This document shows positions 35,854 to 45,181 of a DNA stretch of 64,000 nt, in pieces; the stretch's first letter is position 1, and every line of letters starts with the position of its first letter. The DNA is from Massilia phyllostachyos (lineage in GTDB: Bacteria > Pseudomonadota > Gammaproteobacteria > Burkholderiales > Burkholderiaceae_D). The stretch is from NCBI RefSeq assembly GCF_021044825.1, contig NZ_JAJNOC010000009.1:155689-219688 (forward strand), written 5' to 3'. The notes under the pieces were generated by a model, which saw only the letters and a list, made by a program, of their open reading frames with translations, searched no databases and was not told the DNA's origin. The position numbers and the translations under genes are program-made.

Positions 35854-37014
35854 ATGACTACCCAGAACATCGAGACCCCAACCTTCAAGCCGAAGAAATC
35901 GGTGGCCCTGTCCGGCGTCGCCGCCGGCAATACCGCCCTGTGCTCGGTCGGCAAATCGGGCAACGATCTGCACTACCGCGGCTACGACATCCTGGACGTC
36001 GCCACCACCTGCGAATTCGAAGAGATCGCCTACCTGCTGGTGCACGGCAAGCTGCCCACTAGCGCCGAACTGAAGGGCTACAAGGCGAAACTGAAGTCGC
36101 TGCGCGGCCTGCCGCAAGCCGTGAAGAGCGCGCTCGAAGCGCTGCCGGCCGGCGCCCACCCGATGGACGTGATGCGCACCGGCGTCTCGGTGCTGGGCTG
36201 CGTGCTGCCGGAGAAGGACGACCACAATCTCGCCGGCGCGCGCGACATCGCCGACCGCCTGATGGCCTCGTTCGGTTCGATGCTGCTGTACTGGTACCAC
36301 TTCAGCCACAATGGCAAGCGCATCGACGTCGAGACCGACGACGATTCGATCGGCGGCCACTTCCTGCACCTGCTGCACGGCGAAAAGCCGCGCGACTCGT
36401 GGGTGCGCGCGATGCATACCTCGCTGATCCTGTACGCGGAACACGAGTTCAACGCCTCGACCTTCACTTCGCGCGTGATCGCCGGCACCGGCTCCGACAT
36501 CCACTCGGCCGTCACCGGCGCGATCGGCGCGCTGCGCGGTCCGAAGCACGGCGGCGCCAACGAAGTCGCGCTCGACATCCAGAAACGCTACGAGAACGCC
36601 GACGAAGCCGAAGCCGACATCCGCAACCGCGTCGCGAACAAGGAAGTCGTGATCGGCTTCGGCCACCCGGTCTACACCATCAGCGATCCGCGCAATGTGG
36701 TGATCAAGGAAGTGGCGCGTTCGCTGTCCGCCGAAGCGGGCTCGATGAAGATGTTCGACATCGCCGAGCGCCTGGAATCGGTGATGTGGGAAGTCAAGAA
36801 GATGTTCCCGAACCTGGACTGGTTCTCGGCCGTGTCGTACCACATGATGGGCGTGCCGACCGCGATGTTCACGCCGCTGTTCGTGATCTCGCGCACGTCG
36901 GGCTGGTCGGCGCACATCATCGAGCAGCGTATCGACAACAAGATCATCCGTCCGAGCGCGAATTATGTGGGTCCGGAGGATCTGCAGTTCGTGCCGATCG
37001 CGGATCGGAAATAA
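35854..37014 (+). CDS. prpC: 2-methylcitrate synthase
   Basis: 386 residues of the citrate synthase family, of the shorter PrpC type. Active-site histidines are in HEFNASTFTSRVIAGT and KHGGANEVAL, the catalytic aspartate in the later SRTSGWSAHIIEQRIDNK segment. It condenses propionyl-CoA with oxaloacetate. The start, ten bases after prpB, has AAGGAGCCACAC, an excellent ribosome site. GFGHPVYTISDPRN is the family's CoA-binding region. Confidence 0.95.
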   Translation: MTTQNIETPTFKPKKSVALSGVAAGNTALCSVGKSGNDLHYRGYDILDVATTCEFEEIAYLLVHGKLPTSAELKGYKAKLKSLRGLPQAVKSALEALPAGAHPMDVMRTGVSVLGCVLPEKDDHNLAGARDIADRLMASFGSMLLYWYHFSHNGKRIDVETDDDSIGGHFLHLLHGEKPRDSWVRAMHTSLILYAEHEFNASTFTSRVIAGTGSDIHSAVTGAIGALRGPKHGGANEVALDIQKRYENADEAEADIRNRVANKEVVIGFGHPVYTISDPRNVVIKEVARSLSAEAGSMKMFDIAERLESVMWEVKKMFPNLDWFSAVSYHMMGVPTAMFTPLFVISRTSGWSAHIIEQRIDNKIIRPSANYVGPEDLQFVPIADRK

Positions 37015-37068
37015 GACAGTACCCGCGGCCTTCGCGTCTCAAGGGTAGCTAATCAATCGAGCACCATC

Positions 37069-39675
37069 ATGAACACCAACCACCGCAAACCCCTCCCAGG
37101 CACCTCGCTGGACTACTTCGACACGCGCGCCGCGGTCGACGCCATCCAGCCCGGCGCCTACGACACGCTGCCCTATACCTCGCGCGTGCTGGCCGAGAAC
37201 CTGGTCCGCCGCTGCGACCCGGCCAGCATGACCGACTCGCTCAAGCAGATCATCGAACGCAAGCGCGACCTCGACTTCCCCTGGTTCCCGGCGCGCGTGG
37301 TCTGCCACGACATCCTGGGCCAGACCGCGCTGGTGGACCTGGCCGGCCTGCGCGACGCCATCGCGGAACAAGGCGGCGACCCCGCCATGGTCAACCCGGT
37401 GGTCCCGACCCAGCTGGTGGTCGACCACTCGCTGGCCGTCGAGTGTGGCGGCTTCGATCCGGATGCGTTCACCAAGAACCGCGCCATCGAGGACCGCCGC
37501 AACGAAGACCGCTTCCACTTCATCGACTGGACCAAGAAGGCCTTCCAGAACGTCGACGTGATCCCGCCGGGGAACGGCATCCTGCACCAGATCAACCTGG
37601 AGCGGATGTCGCCGGTGATCCAGAGCGAACAGGGCGTGGCCTACCCGGACACCCTGGTCGGCACCGACTCGCACACCCCGATGGTCGATGCGCTCGGCGT
37701 GATCGCGATCGGCGTGGGCGGGCTGGAAGCGGAAAGCGTGATGCTGGGCCGCGCCTCGTACATGCGCCTGCCGGACATCGTCGGCGTCGAGCTGACCGGC
37801 AAGGCACAGCCGGGCATCACCGCCACCGACATCGTGCTGGCGCTGACCGAGTTCCTGCGCAAGTCGAAGGTGGTCTCCGCCTACCTCGAGTTCTACGGCG
37901 CAGGCGCCTCCAGCCTGACCCTGGGCGACCGCGCGACGATCTCCAACATGGCCCCCGAATTCGGCGCCACCGCGGCGATGTTCTACATCGACGAGCAGAC
38001 CATCAAGTACCTGCGCCTGACCGGCCGTGAGGAAGAGACCGTGCAGCTGGTCGAAGCCTATGCGAAGGAAGCCGGCCTGTGGGCCGACAGCCTGGCGAAC
38101 GCCTGGTACGAGCGCACGCTGTCGTTCGACCTGTCGACCGTGGTGCGCAACATCGCCGGCCCGTCGAACCCGCACAAGCGCGTGCCGACCTCGGAACTGG
38201 CTGCGCGCGGCATCGCCGGCGTGGTGCAGAACGAACCGGGCCTGATGCCCGACGGCGCCGTCATCATCGCGGCCATCACCAGCTGCACCAACACCAACAA
38301 CCCGCGCAACATGATCGCGGCCGGCCTGATCGCGCGCAACGCCAACCGCGCCGGCCTCACGCGCAAGCCCTGGGTCAAGAGCTCGCTCGCGCCGGGTTCC
38401 AAGGCGGTGGCCCTGTACCTGGACGAAGCCGGCCTCACGCCGGAACTCGACAAGCTGGGCTTCGGCGTGGTCGCTTTCGCCTGCACCACCTGCAACGGCA
38501 TGAGCGGCGCGCTGGACCCGGCAATCCAGCAGGAGATCATCGAGCGCGACCTGTACGCGACCGCCGTCCTGTCGGGCAACCGCAACTTCGACGGCCGCAT
38601 CCACCCGTACGCCAAGCAAGCTTTCCTGGCGTCGCCGGCGCTGGTGGTGGCGTACGCGATCGCCGGCACCATCCGCTTCGATATCGAGAAGGATGTGCTG
38701 GGCGTCGACGCCGCCGGCCGCGAGATCCGCCTGGCCGACCTGTGGCCGAGCGACGAGGAGATCGACGCCGTGGTCGCCAGCAGCGTCAAGCCCGAGCAGT
38801 TCCGCAAGGTCTACACGCCGATGTTCGCGCGCGTGGTGGACGACGGCGTCAAGGTCGATCCGCTGTACGACTGGCGGCCGATGAGCACCTACATCCGCCG
38901 TCCGCCGTACTGGGAAGGCGCGCTGGCGGGCGAACGCACCTTGGCCGGCATGCGGCCGCTGGCGGTCCTGGGCGACAACATCACCACCGACCACCTGTCG
39001 CCGTCGAACGCGATCCTGCTCGATTCGGCCGCCGGCGAGTACCTGGCGAAGATGGGCTTGCCGGAAGAGGACTTCAACTCGTACGCGACACACCGGGGCG
39101 ACCACCTGACGGCGCAGCGCGCGACGTTTGCGAACCCGACGCTGAAGAACGAGATGGTGCTCGACGCGATGGGGAACGTGAAGGCCGGTTCGCTGGCGCG
39201 CATCGAGCCCGAGGGCCAGGTCACCCGCATGTGGGAAGCGATCGAGACCTATATGGAACGCAAGCAGCCGCTGATCGTGATCGCCGGCGCCGACTACGGC
39301 CAGGGCTCCTCGCGCGACTGGGCGGCCAAGGGCGTGCGCCTGGCGGGCGTGGAAGCGATCGTGGCCGAGGGCTTCGAGCGGATCCACCGGACCAACCTGG
39401 TGGGGATGGGGGTGCTGCCGCTGGAGTTCAAGGCGGGGGTGAATCGTCTGACCCTGGGGATCGATGGGACCGAGACCTTCGATGTGATTGGGGAGCGGAC
39501 GCCGCGGACCGATTTGACCTTGGTGATTCATCGTCGCAGTGGCGAACGTGTTGAAGTGGCGGTGACGTGCCGGCTCGATACGGCCGAGGAAGTGGCGATT
39601 TACGAGGCGGGCGGTGTGCTGCAACGCTTCGCGCAGGATTTCCTGGAATCGTCGGCCCCCAAAGCAGCCGCGTAA
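37069..39675 (+). CDS. acnD: 2-methylcitrate dehydratase, iron-sulfur type (AcnD)
   Basis: 868 residues of the aconitase family. The [4Fe-4S] ligands are Cys406 (ITSCTNTNNPRNM), Cys472 and Cys475 (ACTTCNGMSG). The swivel domain near the end has ITTDHLSPSNAI and GADYGQGSSRDWAAKG. AcnD turns 2-methylcitrate into trans-2-methylaconitate, which PrpF then isomerises; the two replace the iron-free PrpD found in enteric bacteria. It starts 54 bases after prpC. The last 100 codons or so use G-ending codons such as GGG more often than the rest of the gene. Confidence 0.95.
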   Translation: MNTNHRKPLPGTSLDYFDTRAAVDAIQPGAYDTLPYTSRVLAENLVRRCDPASMTDSLKQIIERKRDLDFPWFPARVVCHDILGQTALVDLAGLRDAIAEQGGDPAMVNPVVPTQLVVDHSLAVECGGFDPDAFTKNRAIEDRRNEDRFHFIDWTKKAFQNVDVIPPGNGILHQINLERMSPVIQSEQGVAYPDTLVGTDSHTPMVDALGVIAIGVGGLEAESVMLGRASYMRLPDIVGVELTGKAQPGITATDIVLALTEFLRKSKVVSAYLEFYGAGASSLTLGDRATISNMAPEFGATAAMFYIDEQTIKYLRLTGREEETVQLVEAYAKEAGLWADSLANAWYERTLSFDLSTVVRNIAGPSNPHKRVPTSELAARGIAGVVQNEPGLMPDGAVIIAAITSCTNTNNPRNMIAAGLIARNANRAGLTRKPWVKSSLAPGSKAVALYLDEAGLTPELDKLGFGVVAFACTTCNGMSGALDPAIQQEIIERDLYATAVLSGNRNFDGRIHPYAKQAFLASPALVVAYAIAGTIRFDIEKDVLGVDAAGREIRLADLWPSDEEIDAVVASSVKPEQFRKVYTPMFARVVDDGVKVDPLYDWRPMSTYIRRPPYWEGALAGERTLAGMRPLAVLGDNITTDHLSPSNAILLDSAAGEYLAKMGLPEEDFNSYATHRGDHLTAQRATFANPTLKNEMVLDAMGNVKAGSLARIEPEGQVTRMWEAIETYMERKQPLIVIAGADYGQGSSRDWAAKGVRLAGVEAIVAEGFERIHRTNLVGMGVLPLEFKAGVNRLTLGIDGTETFDVIGERTPRTDLTLVIHRRSGERVEVAVTCRLDTAEEVAIYEAGGVLQRFAQDFLESSAPKAAA

Positions 39676-39698
39676 TCATTGCGGACGCCATCCTCTGC

Positions 39699-39812
39699 CC
39701 GTCGTTCCCGCGAAGGGTAAATGATGCCACTGGCATCATTTACCCCAATTTTGCGTGCGTTATCGGTGCGCTTGCAAACTTGGATTCCCGCCTGCGCGGG
39801 AATGACGGTTTT
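39699..39812. repeat. REP-like repeat with a 15-bp perfect hairpin inside the prp operon
   Basis: Between acnD and prpF lie CGTCGTTCCCGCG, the perfect palindrome GGGTAAATGATGCCA-C-TGGCATCATTTACCC (39715-39745), and a second hairpin ATTCCCGC-CTGC-GCGGGAAT (39784-39803) followed by GACGG. The TGCCACTGGCA centre and the TTCCCGC arms also occur at 20237-20366. The strong hairpin could lower or process transcription into prpF. Confidence 0.75.
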
Positions 39813-39840
39813 TCGGCTAACAATGGAATAACGACGTCAC

Positions 39841-41034
39841 ATGGCAAACACTCCCCAAATCAAAATCCCCGCCACCTACATGCGTGGCGGCACCAGCAAA
39901 GGCGTGTTCTTCCGCCTGCAAGACCTCCCCGAAGCCGCGCGCGTACCCGGCGCGGCGCGTGACGCCCTCTTGCAACGCGTGATCGGCTCCCCCGACCCCT
40001 ACGCCAAGCAGATCGACGGCATGGGCGGCGCCACCTCCAGCACCAGCAAGACCGTCATCGTCGCGAAAAGCGAGCGTGCAGACCACGACGTCGATTACCT
40101 GTTCGGCCAGGTCTCGATCGACAAGCCCTTCGTGGACTGGAGCGGCAACTGCGGCAACCTGTCCTCGGCGGTCGGTTCCTTCGCCATCGCCAGCGGCCTG
40201 GTCGACCCGGAGCGGGTGCCCGATAACGGCATGTGCACGGTGCGCATCTGGCAAGCCAACATCGGCAAGACCATCATCGCCCACGTCCCGATCATGAACG
40301 GCGAGGTGCAGGAAACCGGCGACTTCGAACTCGATGGCGTGACTTTCCCGGCGGCCGAGGTGCAGCTCGAGTTCCTCGACCCGGCGGCGGAAGAAGAGGG
40401 CGCGAGCGGATCGATGTTCCCTACCGGGAACCTGGTCGACGAACTCGAGGTGCCCGGCGTCGGCACCCTGCAGGCGACCATGATCAACGCCGGCATCCCG
40501 ACCATCTTCATCAACGCCGAAGCGGTCGGCTATACCGGGACCGAGCTGCAGGACGCCATCAACGGCGACCCGCGCGCATTGGCCATGTTCGAGACCATCC
40601 GCGCCCACGGCGCCGTGCGCATGGGCCTGATCAAGGGGATCGAGGAAGCGGCCAAGCGCCAGCACACGCCGAAGGTGGCGTTCGTGGCCAGGCCGGCCAA
40701 CTACGTCGCCTCCAGCGGCAAGCAGGTCAATGCCGGCGACGTCGACCTCCTGGTGCGCGCGTTATCGATGGGTAAGCTGCACCACGCGATGATGGGCACG
40801 GCGGCGGTGGCGATCGGCACCGCGGCGGCGATCCCCGGCACCCTGGTCAACCTGGCGGCCGGCGGCGGCGGCGAGCGCAGCGCGGTGCGCTTCGGCCATC
40901 CGTCCGGCACCCTGCGCGTGGGCGCCGAGGCGGTGCAGGCCGGCGGCGAGTGGAGCGTGGCGAAAGCCATCATGAGCCGCAGCGCGCGCGTGCTGATGGA
41001 AGGCTGGGTGCGCGTCCCCGGCGATTGTTTTTAA
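39841..41034 (+). CDS. prpF: 2-methylaconitate cis-trans isomerase
   Basis: 397 residues of the PrpF/DUF453 family with the diaminopimelate-epimerase fold. The opening IPATYMRGGTSKGVFFRLQD and the later DWSGNCGNLSSAVGSFAI (with the catalytic cysteine) and GGGGERSAVRFGHPSGTL are characteristic. It isomerises trans- to cis-2-methylaconitate so the hydratase reaction can be completed. Last gene of the operon, separated from acnD by a 165-base repeat region, so its expression may differ from the first three genes. No clear terminator follows. Confidence 0.95.
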   Translation: MANTPQIKIPATYMRGGTSKGVFFRLQDLPEAARVPGAARDALLQRVIGSPDPYAKQIDGMGGATSSTSKTVIVAKSERADHDVDYLFGQVSIDKPFVDWSGNCGNLSSAVGSFAIASGLVDPERVPDNGMCTVRIWQANIGKTIIAHVPIMNGEVQETGDFELDGVTFPAAEVQLEFLDPAAEEEGASGSMFPTGNLVDELEVPGVGTLQATMINAGIPTIFINAEAVGYTGTELQDAINGDPRALAMFETIRAHGAVRMGLIKGIEEAAKRQHTPKVAFVARPANYVASSGKQVNAGDVDLLVRALSMGKLHHAMMGTAAVAIGTAAAIPGTLVNLAAGGGGERSAVRFGHPSGTLRVGAEAVQAGGEWSVAKAIMSRSARVLMEGWVRVPGDCF

Positions 41035-41170
41035 GCCAAGTTTGCAAGAAAACACACTGTGATGGCCCGCAACAACAGGTCTGTCAAAAGTGCTTGTCAG
41101 TTTTGGAACAAAGTCGGTTTGTGGTTTATGATTGCTAAATGGCAAGTTGCCCAGGAAACAATCAGGAAAC

Positions 41171-43819
41171 ATGGACCGACCCTCCATCGCGCTGGGCCTC
41201 GCGGCCGCGAACGCAGCGTCGAGCGACGCATCCCCCGCCAAGCCGGCCCGCGACCGTGAGCACGACATGCTGCGCATCGCCCTGCGCGAGCAGCGCGCCA
41301 TCCTGGAAAACGCGCCGGTCGGCATCGTGTTCACCCTGCCGGGCCAGTTCAAGTCCTGCAATCCGCGCATCTGCGAGATGCTCGACTACAGCTACGCCGA
41401 GATCAGCCGCCTGCATCCGGCCGACATCTTCGGCTCGATCGAGGCCTACCAGGCCCTGACCGCGGAAGCCTATCCGGTGCTGGCCACCGGCAGCCTGTTC
41501 GAGAAGGGCGAGTACCCGTTCCGCCGCCGCGACGGCAGCGTGATCTGGGCCCGTTTGCGCGCGCGCGCCGTGGACCCGAACGCGCGCGAAGCCGGCACCA
41601 TCTGGATCGTCGAGGACGTGACCGACGTGCGCCAGACCCTGTTCGAGGTGCAGGCGATCATGACCAACGCCACCCTCGGCATCATGTACACCCGCAACCG
41701 CATCATCCAGCGCTACAACCCGGCCTTCGCCACCATGTTCGGCTACCGCGACGGCGAGGCGCTGGGCCGCTCGACCCGCATCGTCTATCCGGACGACGAG
41801 GCCTACCACGCCTTCGGCGCCAGCGCCTATCCGCAGCTGGCGGGCGGGCAGTCCTACCGCGCCGAAACGCAATTCGTGCGCAAGGACGGCACCCGCATCT
41901 GGGGCCAGCTGAACGGCTACCTGTTCAACCCGGACGACCCGGCGATGGGCGCGATCTGGATGTTCGAGGACCGCACCCGCGAGCGCGAGGACGAGATCCA
42001 GCTGCGCAACGCGCTGCTGGAAAACCGCGCCATCCTCGACAACGCGGTGCTCGGCATCGCGGTGGTCGAGCATGGCCAGACCCTGCATTGCAACCGCAAG
42101 ATGGAAGAGCTGTTCGGCAGCGGGCCGGGCGGCATGGACGGCACTCCGGTGCGCGCGCTGTATCCGGATGACGCGGGCTATGCCGCGGCCTACCGCGACG
42201 CCGGGCGCAGCTTCCATGCGGGCCAGGTGCACATGGCGGAGGTCGAGATGATGCGGCGCGACGGCAGCCGCTTCTGGGCGCGCCTGTCGGGCCGCCTGTT
42301 CGACCTGCGGGAAAAGGCCGGGCGCAGCGTCTGGCTGCTGGACGACATCACCGCGCGGCGCGAAGCGGCCGAAAGCATCCGGCGCGCCCGCGACGAGCTC
42401 GAAGTGCGGGTCGCCGAGCGCACCGCCGAGCTGGCCGGCGCCAACAAGCTGCTGCGAGAAGAGATCGCGGAGCGGCGCCTGGCCGAGGCGCGCGCGCACC
42501 ACATGGCCTATTACGACAGCCTGACCCGGCTGGCCAACCGCGCGCTGCTGTCGGAGCGGCTCGAGTGCGCGCTGAAGTCGAGCCGGCGCAACGACCGCAC
42601 GCTGGCGGTGATGTTCATCGACCTGGACCGCTTCAAGAACATCAACGACACGCTCGGCCATGCCACCGGCGACCATCTGCTGTGCGAGGTCGCCAAGCGC
42701 CTGTGCACCGCGGTGCGCCATTGCGATACGGTGGCGCGCCTGGGCGGCGACGAATTCGTGGTCCTGCTGCCGGATGTGGAGGGCGCAGCCGAGTGCGCCG
42801 CGATCGGTGACCGGATCATCGCGGCGCTGGCCGCGGCGATTCCTTTCGAAGGCCACAGCCTGCACATCTCGCCCTCGATCGGCATCTGCCTGTGCCCGGA
42901 CCACGGCGCCGACGTCGACACCCTGATGCGCCACGCCGACGCCGCCATGTACCGCGCCAAGGCGGCGGGCCGCAACAACTACCAGTTCTTCGACCAGCGC
43001 ATGAACCAGGCGGCGGCGCGCCGCTTCGAACTCGAATCGAGCCTGCGCGGCGCCTTGCTGCGCGACGAATTCGAGCTGCACTTCCAGCCGATCGTCGACG
43101 CCGCCACCCACCGCCTGCACGCATTGGAGGTGCTGCTGCGCTGGCGCCGCGATGGCCAGGCCCTGGTGGGCCCGGACGAATTCATCCCGATCCTCGAAGA
43201 GAACGGCACCATCGTGGCGGTCGGCGAATGGGTGATCAAGCGCGCCTGCGAGCAGAGCATGGCCTGGCAGGCCCAGGGCTTGCCCGCCGTGCCGCTGGCG
43301 ATCAACCTGTCGGCGCGCCAGTTCATGCACGACGGCCTGGTCGACTCGATCCGGCGCATCGTCGGCGAGACCGGCATCGACCCGGCGCTGGTCGAATTCG
43401 AGATCACCGAGACCGCTCTGATGCAGCACGGCGGCCAGACGCTCGAGATCCTGCGCCAGATGAACGGCATGGGCATGCGCCTGTCGATCGACGATTTCGG
43501 CACCGGCTATTCGAGCCTGGCCTACCTGAAGCGCTTCCCGGTCCGGAAGATCAAGATCGACCGCGCCTTCGTGCGTGAACTCGAGGCCAGCGCCGAAGAC
43601 CGCGCCATCGTCGCGGCCGTGATGGCCCTTGCCAACAGCCTGGGACTGTCGGTGGTGGCCGAGGGCGTCGAGACCGAGGGCCAGGCCGCGCTGCTGCAGG
43701 GTTACGGCTGCCAGTACGCCCAGGGCTACCTGTTCGCGCGCCCCCTGCCGGCCGGCGAGGCGGCGCGCCTGCTTCTCAAGCAGGACCGCGCCAGGGACGC
43801 GCTTCCAGCGACTCCTTGA
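41171..43819 (+). CDS. Cyclic-di-GMP protein with PAS, GGDEF and EAL domains
   Basis: 882 residues, soluble. Three PAS-like sensor modules (about 35-130, 145-250, 270-385), a coiled coil (about 395-440, RVAERTAELAGANKLLREEI), a GGDEF domain (about 440-605) with RLGGDEFVVLL and an intact inhibitory RxxD site (RHCD) five residues before it, then an EAL domain (about 615-870). The EAL signature reads EVLLRW, alanine replaced by valine, but the catalytic glutamates and metal ligands look kept (EITETALM, IDDFGTGYSSLAYL, AEGVET). So both synthesis and hydrolysis of cyclic-di-GMP are possible, balanced by the PAS signals. The ATG at 41171 follows CAGGAAAC. Not obviously linked to neighbours. Confidence 0.93.
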   Translation: MDRPSIALGLAAANAASSDASPAKPARDREHDMLRIALREQRAILENAPVGIVFTLPGQFKSCNPRICEMLDYSYAEISRLHPADIFGSIEAYQALTAEAYPVLATGSLFEKGEYPFRRRDGSVIWARLRARAVDPNAREAGTIWIVEDVTDVRQTLFEVQAIMTNATLGIMYTRNRIIQRYNPAFATMFGYRDGEALGRSTRIVYPDDEAYHAFGASAYPQLAGGQSYRAETQFVRKDGTRIWGQLNGYLFNPDDPAMGAIWMFEDRTREREDEIQLRNALLENRAILDNAVLGIAVVEHGQTLHCNRKMEELFGSGPGGMDGTPVRALYPDDAGYAAAYRDAGRSFHAGQVHMAEVEMMRRDGSRFWARLSGRLFDLREKAGRSVWLLDDITARREAAESIRRARDELEVRVAERTAELAGANKLLREEIAERRLAEARAHHMAYYDSLTRLANRALLSERLECALKSSRRNDRTLAVMFIDLDRFKNINDTLGHATGDHLLCEVAKRLCTAVRHCDTVARLGGDEFVVLLPDVEGAAECAAIGDRIIAALAAAIPFEGHSLHISPSIGICLCPDHGADVDTLMRHADAAMYRAKAAGRNNYQFFDQRMNQAAARRFELESSLRGALLRDEFELHFQPIVDAATHRLHALEVLLRWRRDGQALVGPDEFIPILEENGTIVAVGEWVIKRACEQSMAWQAQGLPAVPLAINLSARQFMHDGLVDSIRRIVGETGIDPALVEFEITETALMQHGGQTLEILRQMNGMGMRLSIDDFGTGYSSLAYLKRFPVRKIKIDRAFVRELEASAEDRAIVAAVMALANSLGLSVVAEGVETEGQAALLQGYGCQYAQGYLFARPLPAGEAARLLLKQDRARDALPATP

Positions 43820-43836
43820 GCAGTTCCAGGAAGCGC

Positions 43837-45180
43837 ATGGTGCGTTCCATCCTGAACACCTTTGTCCTTGCCGCCTGCCTGCTCATCCCTCCCGCTACCG
43901 CGGCGGACGCGCCGATCGCTCCCGAAGCGCTGCAGGCCGACCTGCGCTTCATGCGCGCCGAGATCGAGCGCATCCACCCCGAGCCCGGCCTGTTCGTCAG
44001 CCGCGAGACCCTGCGCCTGGCCTACGAGCGGATCGAAGAACGGTTCCGCCAGCCAATGGAGCGCGACGCGGCCTGGCGCACGCTCGCCACCTTGAATCCG
44101 CTGTTCGCCGACGCCCACATGTTCGTCACCCAGCCCGACTGGAAGGCCGCCGCCCGCGCGCACGTGGCTGGCGGAGGCGTCCTGTTTCCCTTCGAGGTGC
44201 AGGTCGGCGCGAACGGCGACATGATCATCCGCGCTGAACTGGGCGGCGGCGCCAGCAAGCTGGCCGGCATGCGCATCGCACGCATCGATGGCGTGCCCAC
44301 CGCGCAGGTGGCGCACGAGCTGCTCGGCTTGATGGCGGGCGATACGCCGGCCCTGCGGGCGAATCTGCTGTCGCGCCGTATGTGGCTGTATTACTGGAAG
44401 ACGCATGGGGCGCCGGCGCAGTACGCATTCACGCTCGCCAACGGCAGGACGCTGCGGGTGGCGGGCAGCGCCAGGCTGCCGGCGTCGGTGGCGGACAACG
44501 AGCCGGGCTTTGCGCGGGCCTTCGGCTTCGAACTCCTGCCGGGCAAGGCGGCGCTCCTCACCGTCAACACCTTCCTGTGGCCTGACCGCCAGGCCTTCTA
44601 CGACTTCACGAAAGACGCGTTCACGAAGATCCGCGACGCTGGTGTCACGACCCTGATCATCGATAACCGGGAGAACACCGGCGGTGACGACGATCCATGG
44701 AAGTTCGGCATCCTGCCCTACGTGGCCGACAAGCCGGCCCGCAACGGCTCCAGCTACATCAAGAAGGTGATCGCGGGACGGGCCAGCGGAACGGAACAGG
44801 TGGGCGACGTGGTGCACGGCTTCGGCGACGCCTGGGTCGCGCCGCAGCTTGAGAATCCGCTGCGGTTCACCGGCAAGACTTATGTGCTGGTCGGGCGCCT
44901 GACCTATTCCTCGGCGGTCCTGTTCAGCAATGTGATGCAGGACTTCGGCTTCGCCAAACTGGTGGGCGCCGGCGGCTATGCGCGCACGCGCCAGACCGGC
45001 GGCGTGGTGAACGTCAAGCTGCCGAATACGGGACTGGAAATCACGATCCCGCGCTTCGTGCTCGACCGTCCCTCGGGCAGCCGCGAGCCGGCGCTGGTGC
45101 ATCCGGACATCGTGCTGCCGGACAGCCCGCTCGACCGCCGCCAGGCCATCGACGCGCTGCTCGCGCGCCTGCGTCCCTGA
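43837..45180 (+). CDS. Exported S41-like peptidase
   Basis: 447 residues with a signal peptide (ILNTFVLAACLLIPPATAAD). The C-terminal half has the S41 shape: LLTVNTFLWPDRQAFYDFTK, TLIIDNRENTGGDDDPWKFG and YVLVGRLTYSSAVLFSNVMQ, where the second serine of TYSSA corresponds to the nucleophile. A short PDZ-like stretch (GMRIARIDGVPTAQVAHELL) precedes it. C-terminal-processing-type peptidases act in the periplasm; the substrate is unknown. The ATG at 43837 has AGGAAGCGC upstream; a TTG seven codons earlier is less likely. Convergent with xth, the stops one base apart. Confidence 0.85.
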   Translation: MVRSILNTFVLAACLLIPPATAADAPIAPEALQADLRFMRAEIERIHPEPGLFVSRETLRLAYERIEERFRQPMERDAAWRTLATLNPLFADAHMFVTQPDWKAAARAHVAGGGVLFPFEVQVGANGDMIIRAELGGGASKLAGMRIARIDGVPTAQVAHELLGLMAGDTPALRANLLSRRMWLYYWKTHGAPAQYAFTLANGRTLRVAGSARLPASVADNEPGFARAFGFELLPGKAALLTVNTFLWPDRQAFYDFTKDAFTKIRDAGVTTLIIDNRENTGGDDDPWKFGILPYVADKPARNGSSYIKKVIAGRASGTEQVGDVVHGFGDAWVAPQLENPLRFTGKTYVLVGRLTYSSAVLFSNVMQDFGFAKLVGAGGYARTRQTGGVVNVKLPNTGLEITIPRFVLDRPSGSREPALVHPDIVLPDSPLDRRQAIDALLARLRP

Positions 45181-45181
45181 C

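Noticed and set aside
43816..43836. TTG start seven codons upstream for the S41-like gene
   Set aside because: The ATG at 43837 has a better ribosome site and gives a more compact signal peptide.
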